Positions 21,562 through 30,586 of a stretch of DNA of 64,000 nucleotides are shown piece by piece. A program made the translations under genes and the position numbers. A model generated the notes under the pieces. It ran no database searches. It saw nothing but the letters and a program-made list of their open reading frames with translations, and had not been told where the DNA came from. The stretch's first letter is position 1. Every line of letters starts with the position of its first letter. Origin of the DNA: Pseudomonas sp. RSB 5.4 (GTDB taxonomy: Bacteria; Pseudomonadota; Gammaproteobacteria; Pseudomonadales; Pseudomonadaceae); the NCBI RefSeq assembly GCF_037126175.1, contig NZ_CP146986.1:3748501-3812500 (forward strand), in the 5' to 3' direction.

Positions 21562-22167
21562 ATGATCAAACGCAATCTGCTGGTGATGGGCCTCGCTGTT
21601 CTGCTGAGCGCCTGCGGTTTCCAGCTGCGTGGCACTGGCACCACCGAACTGGCAATCAAGGAACTCGACCTGAGCGCCCGTAACGCCTATGGCGATACCG
21701 TCACCCAGCTGCGTCAGGTGCTGGAGTCCAGCGGCGTCAAGGTCTACAGCGGTGCACCGTACAAGCTGTATCTGGCTGACGAGCAGGAAAACCAGCGCAT
21801 CCTCAGCTACGCCGGCGCCGGCCGTACTGGCGAATACCAGGTCAACACCGTGCTGAACTACAACATCGTGGGCGAACACAATCTGAACCTGCTGAGCGAC
21901 AAGCTTGAAGTGCAGAAGGTGTTCATTCACGACGGCAACAACCTGGTCGGCTCCGATCAGGAAGCTAACGACGCCCGCACTGAAACCCGCCGTGAACTGG
22001 TTCAGCGCATGATGCTGCGCCTGCAACAGCTGACTCCGGGTCAACTGGAGAAACTGCAGCAAGCGGCCAACGACCGCGCCCGGGCCGAAGCCGACGCGCT
22101 GAAGGCGGCACAGAAGGCTGAAGCGGAAACGCCGCGTCAGTCGCCGCTCGAACTGCCGCAGCAGTAA
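21562..22167 (+). CDS. lptE: LPS-assembly lipoprotein LptE
   Basis: LptE plugs and assembles the outer-membrane translocon LptD, which inserts lipopolysaccharide. The 201-residue protein starts with a lipoprotein signal whose lipobox LLSAC gives Cys18, followed by the family motif GFQLRGTG. The C-terminal third (about 160-200) is an Ala/Glu/Lys-rich helix, longer than in E. coli, as usual in pseudomonads. A GGGGAGC ribosome site precedes the ATG. The leuS-lptE-holA order is conserved in gamma-proteobacteria. Confidence 0.93.
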   Translation: MIKRNLLVMGLAVLLSACGFQLRGTGTTELAIKELDLSARNAYGDTVTQLRQVLESSGVKVYSGAPYKLYLADEQENQRILSYAGAGRTGEYQVNTVLNYNIVGEHNLNLLSDKLEVQKVFIHDGNNLVGSDQEANDARTETRRELVQRMMLRLQQLTPGQLEKLQQAANDRARAEADALKAAQKAEAETPRQSPLELPQQ

Positions 22168-22170
22168 GAC

Positions 22171-22196
22171 GTACGGGGCGCTCAGGCGCCCCGTAC
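22171..22196 (+). terminator. Perfect hairpin between lptE and holA
   Basis: An 11-bp perfect stem (GTACGGGGCGC/GCGCCCCGTAC) with a 4-nt TCAG loop begins 3 bp after the lptE stop and ends 10 bp before the holA ATG. It is followed by CTCTCTT rather than an uninterrupted T tract. It could end part of the transcription (attenuation), protect the upstream message or limit holA translation. Confidence 0.65.
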
Positions 22197-22206
22197 GCCC
22201 TCTCTT

Positions 22207-23244
22207 ATGAAGCTCGCTCCCGCTCAACTCGGCAAACACCTGCAAGGCGCTCTTGCGCCCGTCTATATCATCAGCGGCGATGACCCGCTGTTGTGCCAGG
22301 AGGCCGCCGACGCCATCCGCAGCGCCGCCCGGCAGCAAGGTTTCGACGAACGCCAGGTGTTCGCCGCCGATGCCAATTTCGATTGGGGTACCTTGCTGCA
22401 GGCCGGCGCCAGCATGTCGTTGTTCGCTGAAAAGCGCCTGCTGGAGCTGCGTTTGCCTTCGGGCAAACCCGGTGACAAGGGTGCTGCCGCACTGATCGAA
22501 TACTGCTCGCGCCCCGCCGAAGACACTGTGCTGCTGATCAGCCTGCCCAAGCTCGATGGCAGTGCGCAGAAGACCAAGTGGGGCAAGGCGCTGGTCGAAG
22601 GCCAGCAGACCCAGTTCATTCAGATCTGGCCGGTGGATGCCAATCAGCTGCCGAGCTGGATTCGCCAACGCCTCTCGCAGGCCGGATTGTCGGCCAGCCA
22701 GGACGCGGTTGAACTGATCGCCGCGCGCGTCGAGGGCAACCTGCTCGCCGCCGCGCAGGAAATCGAAAAGCTCAAGCTGATGGCCGAAGGTGGGCAGATC
22801 ACCGTCGAAACCGTGCAGGCCGCGGTGGCCGACAGTGCGCGCTTCGACGTGTTCGGCCTGACCGACGCCGTGCTCAACGGTGAACCGGCCCACGCCTTGC
22901 GCATGCTCGAAGGCCTGCGCGGTGAGGGTGTCGAGCCTCCGGTGATTCTCTGGGCGCTGGCGCGGGAGTTGCGCCTGCTGGCCAATATCTCGCTGCAGTA
23001 CAGCCAGGGCACGCCGCTGGACAAGTGCTTCAGCCAGGCGAAACCACCGGTCTGGGACAAGCGCAAACCGCTGATGAGCAAAGCCCTGCAACGCTATTCG
23101 GCACAACGCTGGGCGCAGTTGCTGCTCGAAGCCCAGCGCATCGATGCGCAGATCAAGGGACAAGCCGCCGGTTCGCCGTGGATGAGCCTGAGCCGGTTGG
23201 CGTTGTTGATGTCCGGCCAGCGTCTTTCACTGCCCGCCGAGTAA
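22207..23244 (+). CDS. holA: DNA polymerase III subunit delta
   Basis: HolA is the clamp-loader wrench that opens the beta sliding clamp. The 345 residues match the family throughout: N-terminal LAPVYIISGDDPLLCQEAAD, the clamp-binding MSLFAEKRLLELRL region (near residues 70-85), and the collar domain with LRLLANISLQYSQG and YSAQRWAQLLLEAQRIDAQIKG. The immediate upstream sequence (CCTCTCTT) has no Shine-Dalgarno motif and a stable hairpin lies just before it, so translation is expected to be low, in keeping with the few clamp loaders per cell. Confidence 0.93.
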   Translation: MKLAPAQLGKHLQGALAPVYIISGDDPLLCQEAADAIRSAARQQGFDERQVFAADANFDWGTLLQAGASMSLFAEKRLLELRLPSGKPGDKGAAALIEYCSRPAEDTVLLISLPKLDGSAQKTKWGKALVEGQQTQFIQIWPVDANQLPSWIRQRLSQAGLSASQDAVELIAARVEGNLLAAAQEIEKLKLMAEGGQITVETVQAAVADSARFDVFGLTDAVLNGEPAHALRMLEGLRGEGVEPPVILWALARELRLLANISLQYSQGTPLDKCFSQAKPPVWDKRKPLMSKALQRYSAQRWAQLLLEAQRIDAQIKGQAAGSPWMSLSRLALLMSGQRLSLPAE

Positions 23245-23264
23245 GACGTTCAACCGCATAACGC

Positions 23265-23351
23265 CCTTTCGCGAGCAAGCCCGCTCCCACAGTCGACCGA
23301 GTTCTATCATGTGAATGCGATCGACTGTGGGAGCGGGCTTGCTCGCGAAGG
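23265..23351. repeat. REP pair (family A)
   Basis: Two inverted family A copies with an internal inverted repeat (ACAGTCGA...TCGACTGT) lie between holA and arfA. Confidence 0.95.
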
Positions 23352-23444
23352 CGTCGGAATGTTCCTACGCAATAGAGACTGGACAGACGCACGGCTTCGG
23401 CAGATTATTTCCCCCGCAAAAACCACTCACTCGAGAGATCCATC

Positions 23445-23609
23445 ATGAGCAAAAAGCCATCGAAACATGGCCCGAACAAGGCCAAATCCATCATCGCCCA
23501 ACCCCTGTTCCGCAGCCGCCAGGAACGACCAACCAAGGGTAAAGGCAGCTACCGCCGCGAAGCCTTCCAGTCTGATAGCTGGGAGGCTTCTTACTTTCTG
23601 GCTGCCTGA
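23445..23609 (+). CDS. arfA: Alternative ribosome-rescue factor ArfA
   Basis: A 54-residue basic protein, below usual length cut-offs. It contains PLFRSRQERPTKGKGSYRR, matching the PLFRQRVEK-KKGKGSYMRK core of E. coli ArfA, which places the tail in the empty mRNA channel and recruits RF2 to stalled ribosomes when trans-translation fails. A GAGAGA motif precedes the ATG. The 3' part of the coding region contains a strong hairpin (23559-23590), as in E. coli arfA, where truncation of the mRNA yields active ArfA released only when tmRNA is lacking. The full-length C-terminus ends SYFLAA. The gene overlaps no other credible CDS. Confidence 0.85.
   Translation: MSKKPSKHGPNKAKSIIAQPLFRSRQERPTKGKGSYRREAFQSDSWEASYFLAA
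23559..23590 (+). terminator. Hairpin inside the arfA coding region
   Basis: GAAGCCTTCCAG (23559-23570) pairs with CTGGGAGGCTTC (23579-23590) through 12 positions, with one G-U wobble and an 8-nt loop, and TTACTTT follows. It lies over codons 39-48. It can act as an intrinsic terminator or an RNase III site that makes a non-stop arfA mRNA. Confidence 0.75.
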
Positions 23610-23670
23610 AGCACAGTACCCCCCGGTCATGTTAAGGTTTGTACCTGATTCGTATCCCCTGGAACTGTGC

Positions 23671-24993
23671 ATGCCCTTCAGTCTTTCCCGTCGTTGGCCC
23701 GTTCGCCAACTGATCGCTGCCTCCAGCTTCATTCTGCTTGTCGCCTGCGCGGAAAAACCTACCGCCGCCGATGCGCAACCATTACAGACCGTTCCTGCCG
23801 TCACGGCCCCAGCGATCATCCCGCCGGTAGTGCCGTCCGCCGACTCTCTCGACTTGCAGCCAACCCAGACCTTTGCCGAATGGCAGGCAGGTTTCCGCAA
23901 GGATGCGCTGGCAGCCGGTATCCGTGCAGATGTGTTCGACCGCGCGTTTGCCAATGTCAGCTTCGATGCCAGCGTGATCAAAGCCGACCGCAGCCAGCCG
24001 GAATTTTCCCGTCCGGTATGGGAATACCTCGACGGCGCCCTGTCGCCGCTGCGGGTGCGCAAGGGGCAGGCGCTGATCAGTCAGTACGCCGACATCCTGC
24101 AAAGCATCGAACAGCGTTATGGCGTGGATCGCCAGGCACTGGTGTCGGTATGGGGCATGGAAAGCAACTTCGGTCAGTTCCAGGGCACCAAATCGGTGAT
24201 CAATTCGCTGGCGACCCTGGCCTACGAAGGCCGTCGTCCGGGCTTTGCCCATGCGCAACTGATCGCGGCCCTGCAGATCCTGCAGCAGGGCGATATCACC
24301 CCAGAGAAAATGCTCGGCTCGTGGGCCGGTGCGATGGGCCAGACCCAGTTCATTCCGACCACCTACAACACCCACGCCGTGGATTTCGACGGTGACGGTC
24401 GCCGCGACATCTGGGGCAGCCCGGCCGATGCGCTGGCCTCTACCGCCCACTACCTGCAAAGCTCAGGCTGGCAGCGTGGTCAGCCGTGGGGCTTCGAGGT
24501 GCAACTGCCAAACGGTTTCAACTACACCCTGGCCGATGGCGCGATGCGCAAGACCGTTGCCGAATGGCGTCAACTGGGCGTGATCCTGCCCAATGGCGGT
24601 CAGGCCCCTGCCGGCTCGGAACAGCTGTCTGCCGCCCTGCTGCTGCCGGCCGGCTACCGTGGCCCGGCGTTCCTGATCCTCGATAACTTCCGGGCGATCC
24701 TCAAGTACAACAACTCGTCGTCCTATGCACTGGCGGTCAGTCTGTTGTCCGAGCGTTTCAATGGCGCAGGCCTGATCAACGGCACATGGCCGAAAGACGA
24801 TCTGCCACTGAGCCGTTCCGAACGCATCGAATTGCAGAACCTGCTGAGCGCGCGTAATTACGATGCGGGCACGGCGGACGGGATTATCGGCGCCAATACC
24901 CGCAAGGCGATCCGCAGTGCCCAGCAGTCGTTTGGCTGGCCGGCGGACGGGTATCCGACGCATAAGCTGCTTGAGAGCCTGCGCTCCCAATAG
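23671..24993 (+). CDS. sltB3: Lytic murein transglycosylase, MltB family with peptidoglycan-binding domain (SltB3-like)
   Basis: A 440-residue family 3 lytic transglycosylase that cleaves MurNAc-GlcNAc bonds with 1,6-anhydro formation. The N-terminus looks like a lipoprotein signal (FILLVAC, Cys26), the catalytic domain (about 75-350) has Glu in WGMESNFGQF, AGAMGQTQFIPTTY and VDFDGDGRRDIW, and the C-terminus (about 375-440) is a PG_binding_1 domain (LQNLLSARNYDAGTADGIIGANTRKAI). Layout and location match SltB3 (PA3992) of P. aeruginosa. The ATG at 23671 is preferred; earlier in-frame starts would overlap arfA and bury the signal. Confidence 0.85.
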   Translation: MPFSLSRRWPVRQLIAASSFILLVACAEKPTAADAQPLQTVPAVTAPAIIPPVVPSADSLDLQPTQTFAEWQAGFRKDALAAGIRADVFDRAFANVSFDASVIKADRSQPEFSRPVWEYLDGALSPLRVRKGQALISQYADILQSIEQRYGVDRQALVSVWGMESNFGQFQGTKSVINSLATLAYEGRRPGFAHAQLIAALQILQQGDITPEKMLGSWAGAMGQTQFIPTTYNTHAVDFDGDGRRDIWGSPADALASTAHYLQSSGWQRGQPWGFEVQLPNGFNYTLADGAMRKTVAEWRQLGVILPNGGQAPAGSEQLSAALLLPAGYRGPAFLILDNFRAILKYNNSSSYALAVSLLSERFNGAGLINGTWPKDDLPLSRSERIELQNLLSARNYDAGTADGIIGANTRKAIRSAQQSFGWPADGYPTHKLLESLRSQ

Positions 24994-25016
24994 AAAGATC
25001 GTCGTATGGCTGATGC

Positions 25017-25096
25017 CGCCTTCGCGAGCAAGCCCGCTCCCACATTGGTTCTGTGTACGACACGAATCCAATGTGGGAGCGGGCTTGCTCGCGAAG
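25017..25096. repeat. REP pair (family A)
   Basis: Two inverted family A copies with an inner inverted repeat (CCCACATTGG...CCAATGTGGG) separate the convergent sltB3-like and LD-carboxypeptidase genes. Confidence 0.95.
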
Positions 25097-25119
25097 ACTG
25101 CCTCACTGGCAACCAAACC

Positions 25120-26070
25120 CTAGCGTCTGATCACTACATCCTGTTCCAACATCAATTCCTTCTTCCCGGCATCCAAGCGAACCAGCGCTCCCATCGGCAG
25201 CGTCAGGTTCGGATCACAATGCCCGCTGCGCCACCCCGACAGCACCGGAATCCGTAACGGCTCGAAGGTCTGCTTGAGCAAGCGATTCAACGCCTCGACA
25301 TCCACCCCGGCGACATCACCGACCAGCACCCCACGCAATCTGGCCAGTTTGCCGGCCAGGCGCATCTGCGTGAGCAAACGGTCAATCCGATATAGCGGCT
25401 CGTTGACGTCTTCGATCAGCAGAATCACGCCCTCGACGTCAATCTCATAAGGTGTGCCCAGCGTCGAGGCAATCATCGCCAGATTGCCGCCAAGCAAACG
25501 CCCGTGAGCGATGCCGGGTTCGACCGTGGTCAATGGATAAGCCACCGGATGGCTCAACACACTCCCCGCCTTCAACTGACCGCGCAACATGGCGAAGAAT
25601 GAGGTGACGGTGGGTGGCTCCTTGTCGCCCAGCAGATCGGCATTGAGCAGCGGGCCATGGAAGGTCACGAACCCTGCGTAGCGACTGATCGCCAGATGCA
25701 GTGCGGTGATGTCGCTGTAGCCGACAAACGGCTTGGCGTGACGACTCAGCAAGTCGTAATCGATCCGGTCCAGCAGGCGCGGCGTACCGTAGCCGCCGCG
25801 CAGGCAGATGATCGCGTCGACTTCAGGGTCGACGAAAGCGGCGTGCAGGTCGTTGAGGCGTACGTCATCGCTGCCGGCCAGATAGCCGTCCTTCTCGTAG
25901 ACACCGGGGAACACCTTCAGCGCATAGCCGCGGGCACGCATCCACTGCACAGCCTTGTCAGTGTCCAGTGCACCGGGACCGGCAGGGGCAATCACACCGA
26001 TCAGTCCTTCGGACGGCAGCGCCGGCACAGGCTTATGCGGAAAAAGGGTGTGAGTCGGTCGAACGGTCAT
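25120..26070 (-). CDS. ldcA: LD-carboxypeptidase (LdcA/MccF family, S66)
   Basis: A 316-residue serine peptidase that removes the terminal D-Ala from cytoplasmic tetrapeptides during murein recycling. The S66 triad can be placed at Ser119 (FVGYSDIT), Glu220 (LLIEDVNE) and His284 (SGHCDPNLTLP). The ATG at 26070 has GGGAG 8 nt upstream; ORF starts further upstream cross the lipA terminator and are not credible. It is oriented with the lipA cluster but is separated from it by a strong terminator. Confidence 0.88.
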   Translation of the reverse strand: MTVRPTHTLFPHKPVPALPSEGLIGVIAPAGPGALDTDKAVQWMRARGYALKVFPGVYEKDGYLAGSDDVRLNDLHAAFVDPEVDAIICLRGGYGTPRLLDRIDYDLLSRHAKPFVGYSDITALHLAISRYAGFVTFHGPLLNADLLGDKEPPTVTSFFAMLRGQLKAGSVLSHPVAYPLTTVEPGIAHGRLLGGNLAMIASTLGTPYEIDVEGVILLIEDVNEPLYRIDRLLTQMRLAGKLARLRGVLVGDVAGVDVEALNRLLKQTFEPLRIPVLSGWRSGHCDPNLTLPMGALVRLDAGKKELMLEQDVVIRR

Positions 26071-26150
26071 CCATGGGTCTCCCTGTGAATTCATGAACAC
26101 ACAGTAGTCAGGTACGGAGACAAACAAAAGAGTGCTCGGCAGGCCCAAAC

Positions 26151-26178
26151 AAAAATACCCGCCGAGGCGGGTATTTTT
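26151..26178 (-). terminator. Bidirectional terminator after lipA
   Basis: AAAAATACCCGC pairs perfectly with GCGGGTATTTTT around a CGAG loop. It has a U tract in either direction and lies 20 bp past the lipA stop, so it ends the lipB-lipA transcript and insulates ldcA. Confidence 0.9.
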
Positions 26179-26197
26179 GGAGGCTATCAGCGCCGAA

Positions 26198-27220
26198 TCA
26201 GGAACCGAGCAGCTCGGCCTTGACCAGTTTCGCCTGCTCGTCAGCGTGATACGAAGAACGTACCAGCGGGCCGGAAGCAACGTTCTTGAAGCCCATCTTG
26301 TAACCTTCCTCGGCGAACCAGGCGAAGGTGTCCGGGTGCACGAAACGCTGCACCGGCAAGTGGCTGCGCGACGGTTGCAGGTACTGGCCGAGGGTCAGCA
26401 TGTCGATGTCGTGTTCGCGCATGCGCTTCATGACTTCGATGACTTCTTCGTCAGTCTCGCCCAGCCCGAGCATCAGGCCGGATTTGGTCGGGATGTGCGG
26501 CATCATCTGCTTGAAGCGTTGCAGCAGGGTCAGCGACCACTGGTAATCCGAACCCGGACGCGCAGCCTTGTACAGGCGCGGCACGGTTTCCAGGTTGTGG
26601 TTGAACACATCCGGCGGCTCGGCGGCAGTGATTTCCAGGGCGATGTCCATGCGGCCACGGTAGTCCGGGACCAGGGTTTCCAGCTGCACGTTCGGCGACA
26701 GCTTGCGGATTTCGCGAATGCAGTCGGCAAAGTGCTGGGCACCGCCGTCACGCAGATCGTCGCGGTCAACCGAGGTGATCACCACGTACTTGAGCTTAAG
26801 GTCGGCAATGGCGATCGCCAGGCTTTCAGGCTCGTTGACGTCCAGTGGCTTCGGACGGCCATGGCCAACGTCGCAGAACGGGCAGCGACGGGTGCAGATG
26901 TCACCCATGATCATGAAGGTCGCGGTGCCGCCGGAGAAGCACTCGCCAAGGTTCGGGCAGGACGCTTCTTCGCAGACGCTGTGCAGCTTGTGCTTGCGCA
27001 GCAGGCTCTTGATCCGGTCGACTTCCGGCGAAACCGGGATACGTACACGAATCCAGTCAGGTTTCTTCGGCAGTTCGGTGGTCGGAATGATCTTGACCGG
27101 AATGCGTGCAACCTTCTCGGCGCCGCGCAGCTTGACGCCGGCTTCAACCTTGGGACGCGGGGCCGGGCGCTCGGTCACGTCGAGCGTCGGGATCATGGTT
27201 TGCACTGCATCAGTAGTCAT
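26198..27220 (-). CDS. lipA: Lipoyl synthase
   Basis: LipA inserts two sulphurs into octanoyl-bound E2/GcvH domains. The 340 residues hold the auxiliary-cluster cysteines Cys83, Cys88 and Cys94 ([12 protein letters not shown]) and the radical-SAM cysteines Cys109, Cys113 and Cys116 (CTRRCPFC). A C-terminal SSYHADEQ matches the conserved Ser ligand region. It starts 1 bp after the lipB stop, indicating coupling with the octanoyl transferase that makes its substrate. Confidence 0.96.
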   Translation of the reverse strand: MTTDAVQTMIPTLDVTERPAPRPKVEAGVKLRGAEKVARIPVKIIPTTELPKKPDWIRVRIPVSPEVDRIKSLLRKHKLHSVCEEASCPNLGECFSGGTATFMIMGDICTRRCPFCDVGHGRPKPLDVNEPESLAIAIADLKLKYVVITSVDRDDLRDGGAQHFADCIREIRKLSPNVQLETLVPDYRGRMDIALEITAAEPPDVFNHNLETVPRLYKAARPGSDYQWSLTLLQRFKQMMPHIPTKSGLMLGLGETDEEVIEVMKRMREHDIDMLTLGQYLQPSRSHLPVQRFVHPDTFAWFAEEGYKMGFKNVASGPLVRSSYHADEQAKLVKAELLGS

Positions 27221-27221
27221 A

Positions 27222-27869
27222 TCAGTCGATTCCGCCCGTCAGGGTCGTCTGCTCAGCATAGTCGAGGTGTTTGACGAGCTGCGCGCGCAGCCGGGCACTT
27301 ACCTCGGCAAATTCAATCGATCCTGCGTGATCGCTCAGCTGGGTCATCGCCAGCCCGGCATAGCCGCAGGGATTAATCCGTCGAAACGGCTCCAGGTTCA
27401 TATCCACGTTCAGGGCCAGGCCATGAAAGGAGCAACCGTGGCGAATCCGCAAACCCAGAGAAGCGATTTTCGCTCCGTCGACGTAGACGCCGGGAGCATC
27501 TGGCTTGGCTACAGCGGTCACGCCGTAGCTGGCCAGCAATTCGATCAGGCAGTGTTCCATGCGACTGACCAGATCACGTACGCCAAAGCCCAGCTTGCGC
27601 ACATCCAGCAACAGGTAAGCCACCAATTGGCCGGGGCCATGATAAGTCACCTGTCCGCCGCGATCGACCTGTACCACCGGGATATCCCCCGGCAGCAGCA
27701 AATGTTCGGCCTTGCCGGCCTGGCCCTGGGTAAACACCGGGGGGTGCTCGACCAGCCAGATTTCGTCGGCGGCATCGCTGCCGCGTTCGTTGGTGAAGCG
27801 TTGCATGGCATGCCAGACGGGCTCGTAAGCCATCTGGCCAAGTTCGCGAAAGCCCAGCGTGCCCGGCAT
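27222..27869 (-). CDS. lipB: Octanoyl-[acyl carrier protein]:protein octanoyltransferase
   Basis: LipB moves octanoate from acyl carrier protein to lipoyl domains. The 215 residues show Lys134 ([12 protein letters not shown]) and Cys168 (RINPCGYAG), which form the catalytic dyad, plus [15 protein letters not shown]. The ATG at 27869 shares its A with the stop of the upstream ybeD (TGATG); a GTG one codon earlier is also possible. The dacA-ybeD-lipB-lipA order is as in E. coli. Confidence 0.95.
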   Translation of the reverse strand: MPGTLGFRELGQMAYEPVWHAMQRFTNERGSDAADEIWLVEHPPVFTQGQAGKAEHLLLPGDIPVVQVDRGGQVTYHGPGQLVAYLLLDVRKLGFGVRDLVSRMEHCLIELLASYGVTAVAKPDAPGVYVDGAKIASLGLRIRHGCSFHGLALNVDMNLEPFRRINPCGYAGLAMTQLSDHAGSIEFAEVSARLRAQLVKHLDYAEQTTLTGGID

Positions 27870-28144
27870 CACAACACCATGTGTACGAAACCGGTCGCCC
27901 GCAGTTCGCTGTTGATGTTGTACAGCTGATCCTGATCGGTCGCGACGATGTGCAACTGGATGGTGGTGTACTTGCCGTTGCTGCTCGAGCGTTCGTCGAC
28001 ACGCTCATCGTTGATGGTCGCGAATTTCTTCACGATCTCGATGATCTTGTCTTTGTGCCCGACGCCCGTATCGCTGATTACCTTAACCGGATAATCAACC
28101 TGGGGGAATTCGATCTTTGGCGCCTTTACTTCGGTATCGGTCAT
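27869..28144 (-). CDS. ybeD: DUF493 family protein YbeD
   Basis: A 91-residue protein with an ACT-like ferredoxin fold ([29 protein letters not shown] ... [33 protein letters not shown]). It has no catalytic motif; a role in small-molecule sensing near lipoate synthesis has been suggested for the family but is not shown. The ATG at 28144 fits the E. coli length of 87. Its stop overlaps the start of lipB. Confidence 0.88.
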   Translation of the reverse strand: MTDTEVKAPKIEFPQVDYPVKVISDTGVGHKDKIIEIVKKFATINDERVDERSSSNGKYTTIQLHIVATDQDQLYNINSELRATGFVHMVL

Positions 28145-28230
28145 GGCGTAACGGCCTCGTAAGCGTAAGCCGTGGTAACGCACATGGCCCCGCGCCGGAT
28201 CGGGGCGGGGCCATGCAGGTCAACACTCAA

Positions 28231-29388
28231 TCAGTTGAACAAGCCGTAGAAGAATAGACGGATGCTATCCCACATGCGACGGAAGATACCACCCTCCTCG
28301 ACAGCGTCCAGAGCGATCAGGTCGGCGCTGTGCACTACCTTGTCGTCCAGTTTCACTTCGACTTTACCGATCACGTCGCCCTTGGCGATTGGCGCGGTCA
28401 GTTGCGGGTTCATGGTCATGCTGGCAGCGAGCTTTTTCAGCTGGCCTTTTGGCAGGGTCATGGTCAGGTCTTCAGCCAGGCCGGCCTTGACTTGGCTGGT
28501 GGTGCCTTTCCACACCGGGGCCTGAGCCAGTTCGGTGCCCTTCTGGTAGAAGGTCTGGGTTTCGAAGAAACGGAAACCGTAGGTCAGCAGCTTCTGGGTT
28601 TCAGCAGCACGGGCCACTTCGCTGTTGGTGCCGAACACCACGGCGATCAGACGCTGGCCATCACGTACAGCCGAGGACACCATGCAGTAGCCGGCTTCGT
28701 CGGTGTGACCGGTTTTCAGACCGTCAACGGTCTTGTCGCGCCACAGCAACAGGTTGCGGTTAGGCTGCTTGATGCCGTTCCAGAAGAACTCTTTCTGCGA
28801 GTAGATCGCGTAGTGAGCCGGGTCTTCGTGGATGATCGCGCGCGCCAGGATCGCCATGTCGTGAGCCGACGAGTAGTGCTCAGGGTTCGGCAGACCGGTC
28901 GGGTTCATGAAGTGGGAGTTGGTCATGCCCAGATCGGCGACCGTCTTGTTCATCAGGTCGGCGAACGCGTCTTCGCTGCCGGCGATGTGCTCGGACAGCG
29001 CCACGCTGGCGTCGTTGCCGGACTGGATGATGATGCCGTGCAGCAGGTCGCTGACGGTCACTTGCGAGCCGACTTTGATGAACATCCGCGAACCGCCGGT
29101 ACGCCAGGCGTTTTCGCTGACGGTCACCGGGTCGTTTTCACCGATCTGGCCACGACGGATTTCCAGCGTAGCGATGTACGCGGTCATCAGTTTGGTCAGG
29201 CTGGCTGGCGGCAGACGCTGGTCACCGTTGTTCTCCACCAGCACGTTGCCGCTGCTGGCGTCCATGAGCACGTAGGCTTTTGCAGCCAGTTGAGGTGGCG
29301 ACGGCATCATCTCGGCCGCGAAGGCGGCTGGCGAGAGGAGCAGCGGGACTAGCAGACACAGGCGTTTGGCAAAGGTGGTGATGTTCAT
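28231..29388 (-). CDS. dacA: D-alanyl-D-alanine carboxypeptidase (PBP5/6 type)
   Basis: A 385-residue penicillin-binding protein that trims the terminal D-Ala from murein pentapeptides. It has a signal peptide (1-24), the motifs SxxK (Ser63-Lys66 in ASLTKLMTAY), SGN (123-125) and KTG (225-227), a C-terminal beta domain, and an amphipathic C-terminal helix (IFRRMWDSIRLFFYGLFN) for membrane anchoring. The P. aeruginosa counterpart in this location is named dacC, or PBP5. The 187-bp gap to rlpA suggests its own promoter. Confidence 0.93.
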   Translation of the reverse strand: MNITTFAKRLCLLVPLLLSPAAFAAEMMPSPPQLAAKAYVLMDASSGNVLVENNGDQRLPPASLTKLMTAYIATLEIRRGQIGENDPVTVSENAWRTGGSRMFIKVGSQVTVSDLLHGIIIQSGNDASVALSEHIAGSEDAFADLMNKTVADLGMTNSHFMNPTGLPNPEHYSSAHDMAILARAIIHEDPAHYAIYSQKEFFWNGIKQPNRNLLLWRDKTVDGLKTGHTDEAGYCMVSSAVRDGQRLIAVVFGTNSEVARAAETQKLLTYGFRFFETQTFYQKGTELAQAPVWKGTTSQVKAGLAEDLTMTLPKGQLKKLAASMTMNPQLTAPIAKGDVIGKVEVKLDDKVVHSADLIALDAVEEGGIFRRMWDSIRLFFYGLFN

Positions 29389-29575
29389 CCGTCTCTCGAA
29401 ATCGCTAATGGAAACTTGCCCGAGGGCAAAACTATTCAGACAGCCTTCTAACGGGCCATCGCGTGTTCAGTTGCTCACTCCAGTCACCCTTGCCGGGCTT
29501 TTGTTCTTCGACGAGCCAACAACCTGGTTCACCCCCCAAAACCGCAAGTGAACCGTCAATCAAGTGCTACGTTTC

Positions 29576-30586
29576 TTACTCTGTGACCACACTCGGCGAA
29601 CCGAGGTTGGCCAGGCGCACGCTGTTCTGCACCTGGGCGATTTCACCCGGCGAACCGATCGGCCCCAGGCGTACCCGGTGCAGGGTCTGCTGATTGCGCA
29701 CGATCGAGCTGATGAACACCGGAGCGCTCACCATCCCGCTGAGCTTCGACCTCAGGAGTTCTGCAGCGTCCGGGTTGGCGAACGCGCCCACCTGCAGATA
29801 CTGGCCAGACGCTGGTGCAGAAGCGTTTTTTTTTGCGCTGATCTGTACAGGTACAGTGTCAGAGGCATGTTGCTGCGGCGGCGGGGTCCACTGCTCGATG
29901 GTACCGGCCGACGCCGTGATCACCGGGGCGCTATTCTGCGCGACTTGCGGCTCGTTGAGCATCAGAGGCGCCGGACGGCCCTTCGCGGCCCACCATTGCT
30001 GCGGATCGATGCCTTCGACCTTGACCCGCGCGGTGCCGATTTCGGCATAACCGAGCTTCTTCGCGGCCGCGTAGGACAAGTCGATGATCCGGTCCGAATA
30101 GAACGGCCCGCGATCGTTGACCCGCAGGATCACGCTCTTGTTGTTGTCCAGGTTGGTCACCCGAACGTAACTTGGCAGTGGCAGAGTCTTGTGGGCGGCA
30201 CTCATGCCGTACAGGTCATACACTTCGCCGTTGGCGGTATTCTGCCCGTGAAACTTGGTGCCGTACCAGGATGCCGTGCCCGAGGCGACGTAGGTCTTGG
30301 ATTCCTGCAACGGGAAATAGGTCTTGCCCAGCACGGTGTACGGGTTGGCCTTGTACGGGCCGGTGTGCAGGGTCGGCGTGGCATCCGGGATCCGCGAAAC
30401 GTCGACATCCCACCAAGGCGCGCCGTCTTTGTGGGCGCGGTTGATGTCCAGCCCCGGCTGCGCACGCACGGCGGTGGACGAGGTCTTCTGGGTCGGCGCG
30501 CGGCTGGTCGAACAACTGACGACCAGTACCGCCAACGCAGCGAAAGCCACCAGCTTCAGGGGTTTATTGATAGGCAATGCCCGCAT
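29576..30586 (-). CDS. rlpA: Septal-ring lytic transglycosylase RlpA
   Basis: A 336-residue lipoprotein (lipobox LVVSC, Cys25) with a double-psi beta-barrel domain (about 100-185) and a C-terminal SPOR domain (about 255-335). In P. aeruginosa RlpA cleaves denuded glycan at the septum, and His132 and Asp158 here correspond to its active residues. The SPOR domain recruits it to glycan without stem peptides. Its ATG overlaps the mltB stop (TAATG). The stretch between DPBB and SPOR is Ser/Pro-rich and probably flexible. Confidence 0.93.
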   Translation of the reverse strand: MRALPINKPLKLVAFAALAVLVVSCSTSRAPTQKTSSTAVRAQPGLDINRAHKDGAPWWDVDVSRIPDATPTLHTGPYKANPYTVLGKTYFPLQESKTYVASGTASWYGTKFHGQNTANGEVYDLYGMSAAHKTLPLPSYVRVTNLDNNKSVILRVNDRGPFYSDRIIDLSYAAAKKLGYAEIGTARVKVEGIDPQQWWAAKGRPAPLMLNEPQVAQNSAPVITASAGTIEQWTPPPQQHASDTVPVQISAKKNASAPASGQYLQVGAFANPDAAELLRSKLSGMVSAPVFISSIVRNQQTLHRVRLGPIGSPGEIAQVQNSVRLANLGSPSVVTE

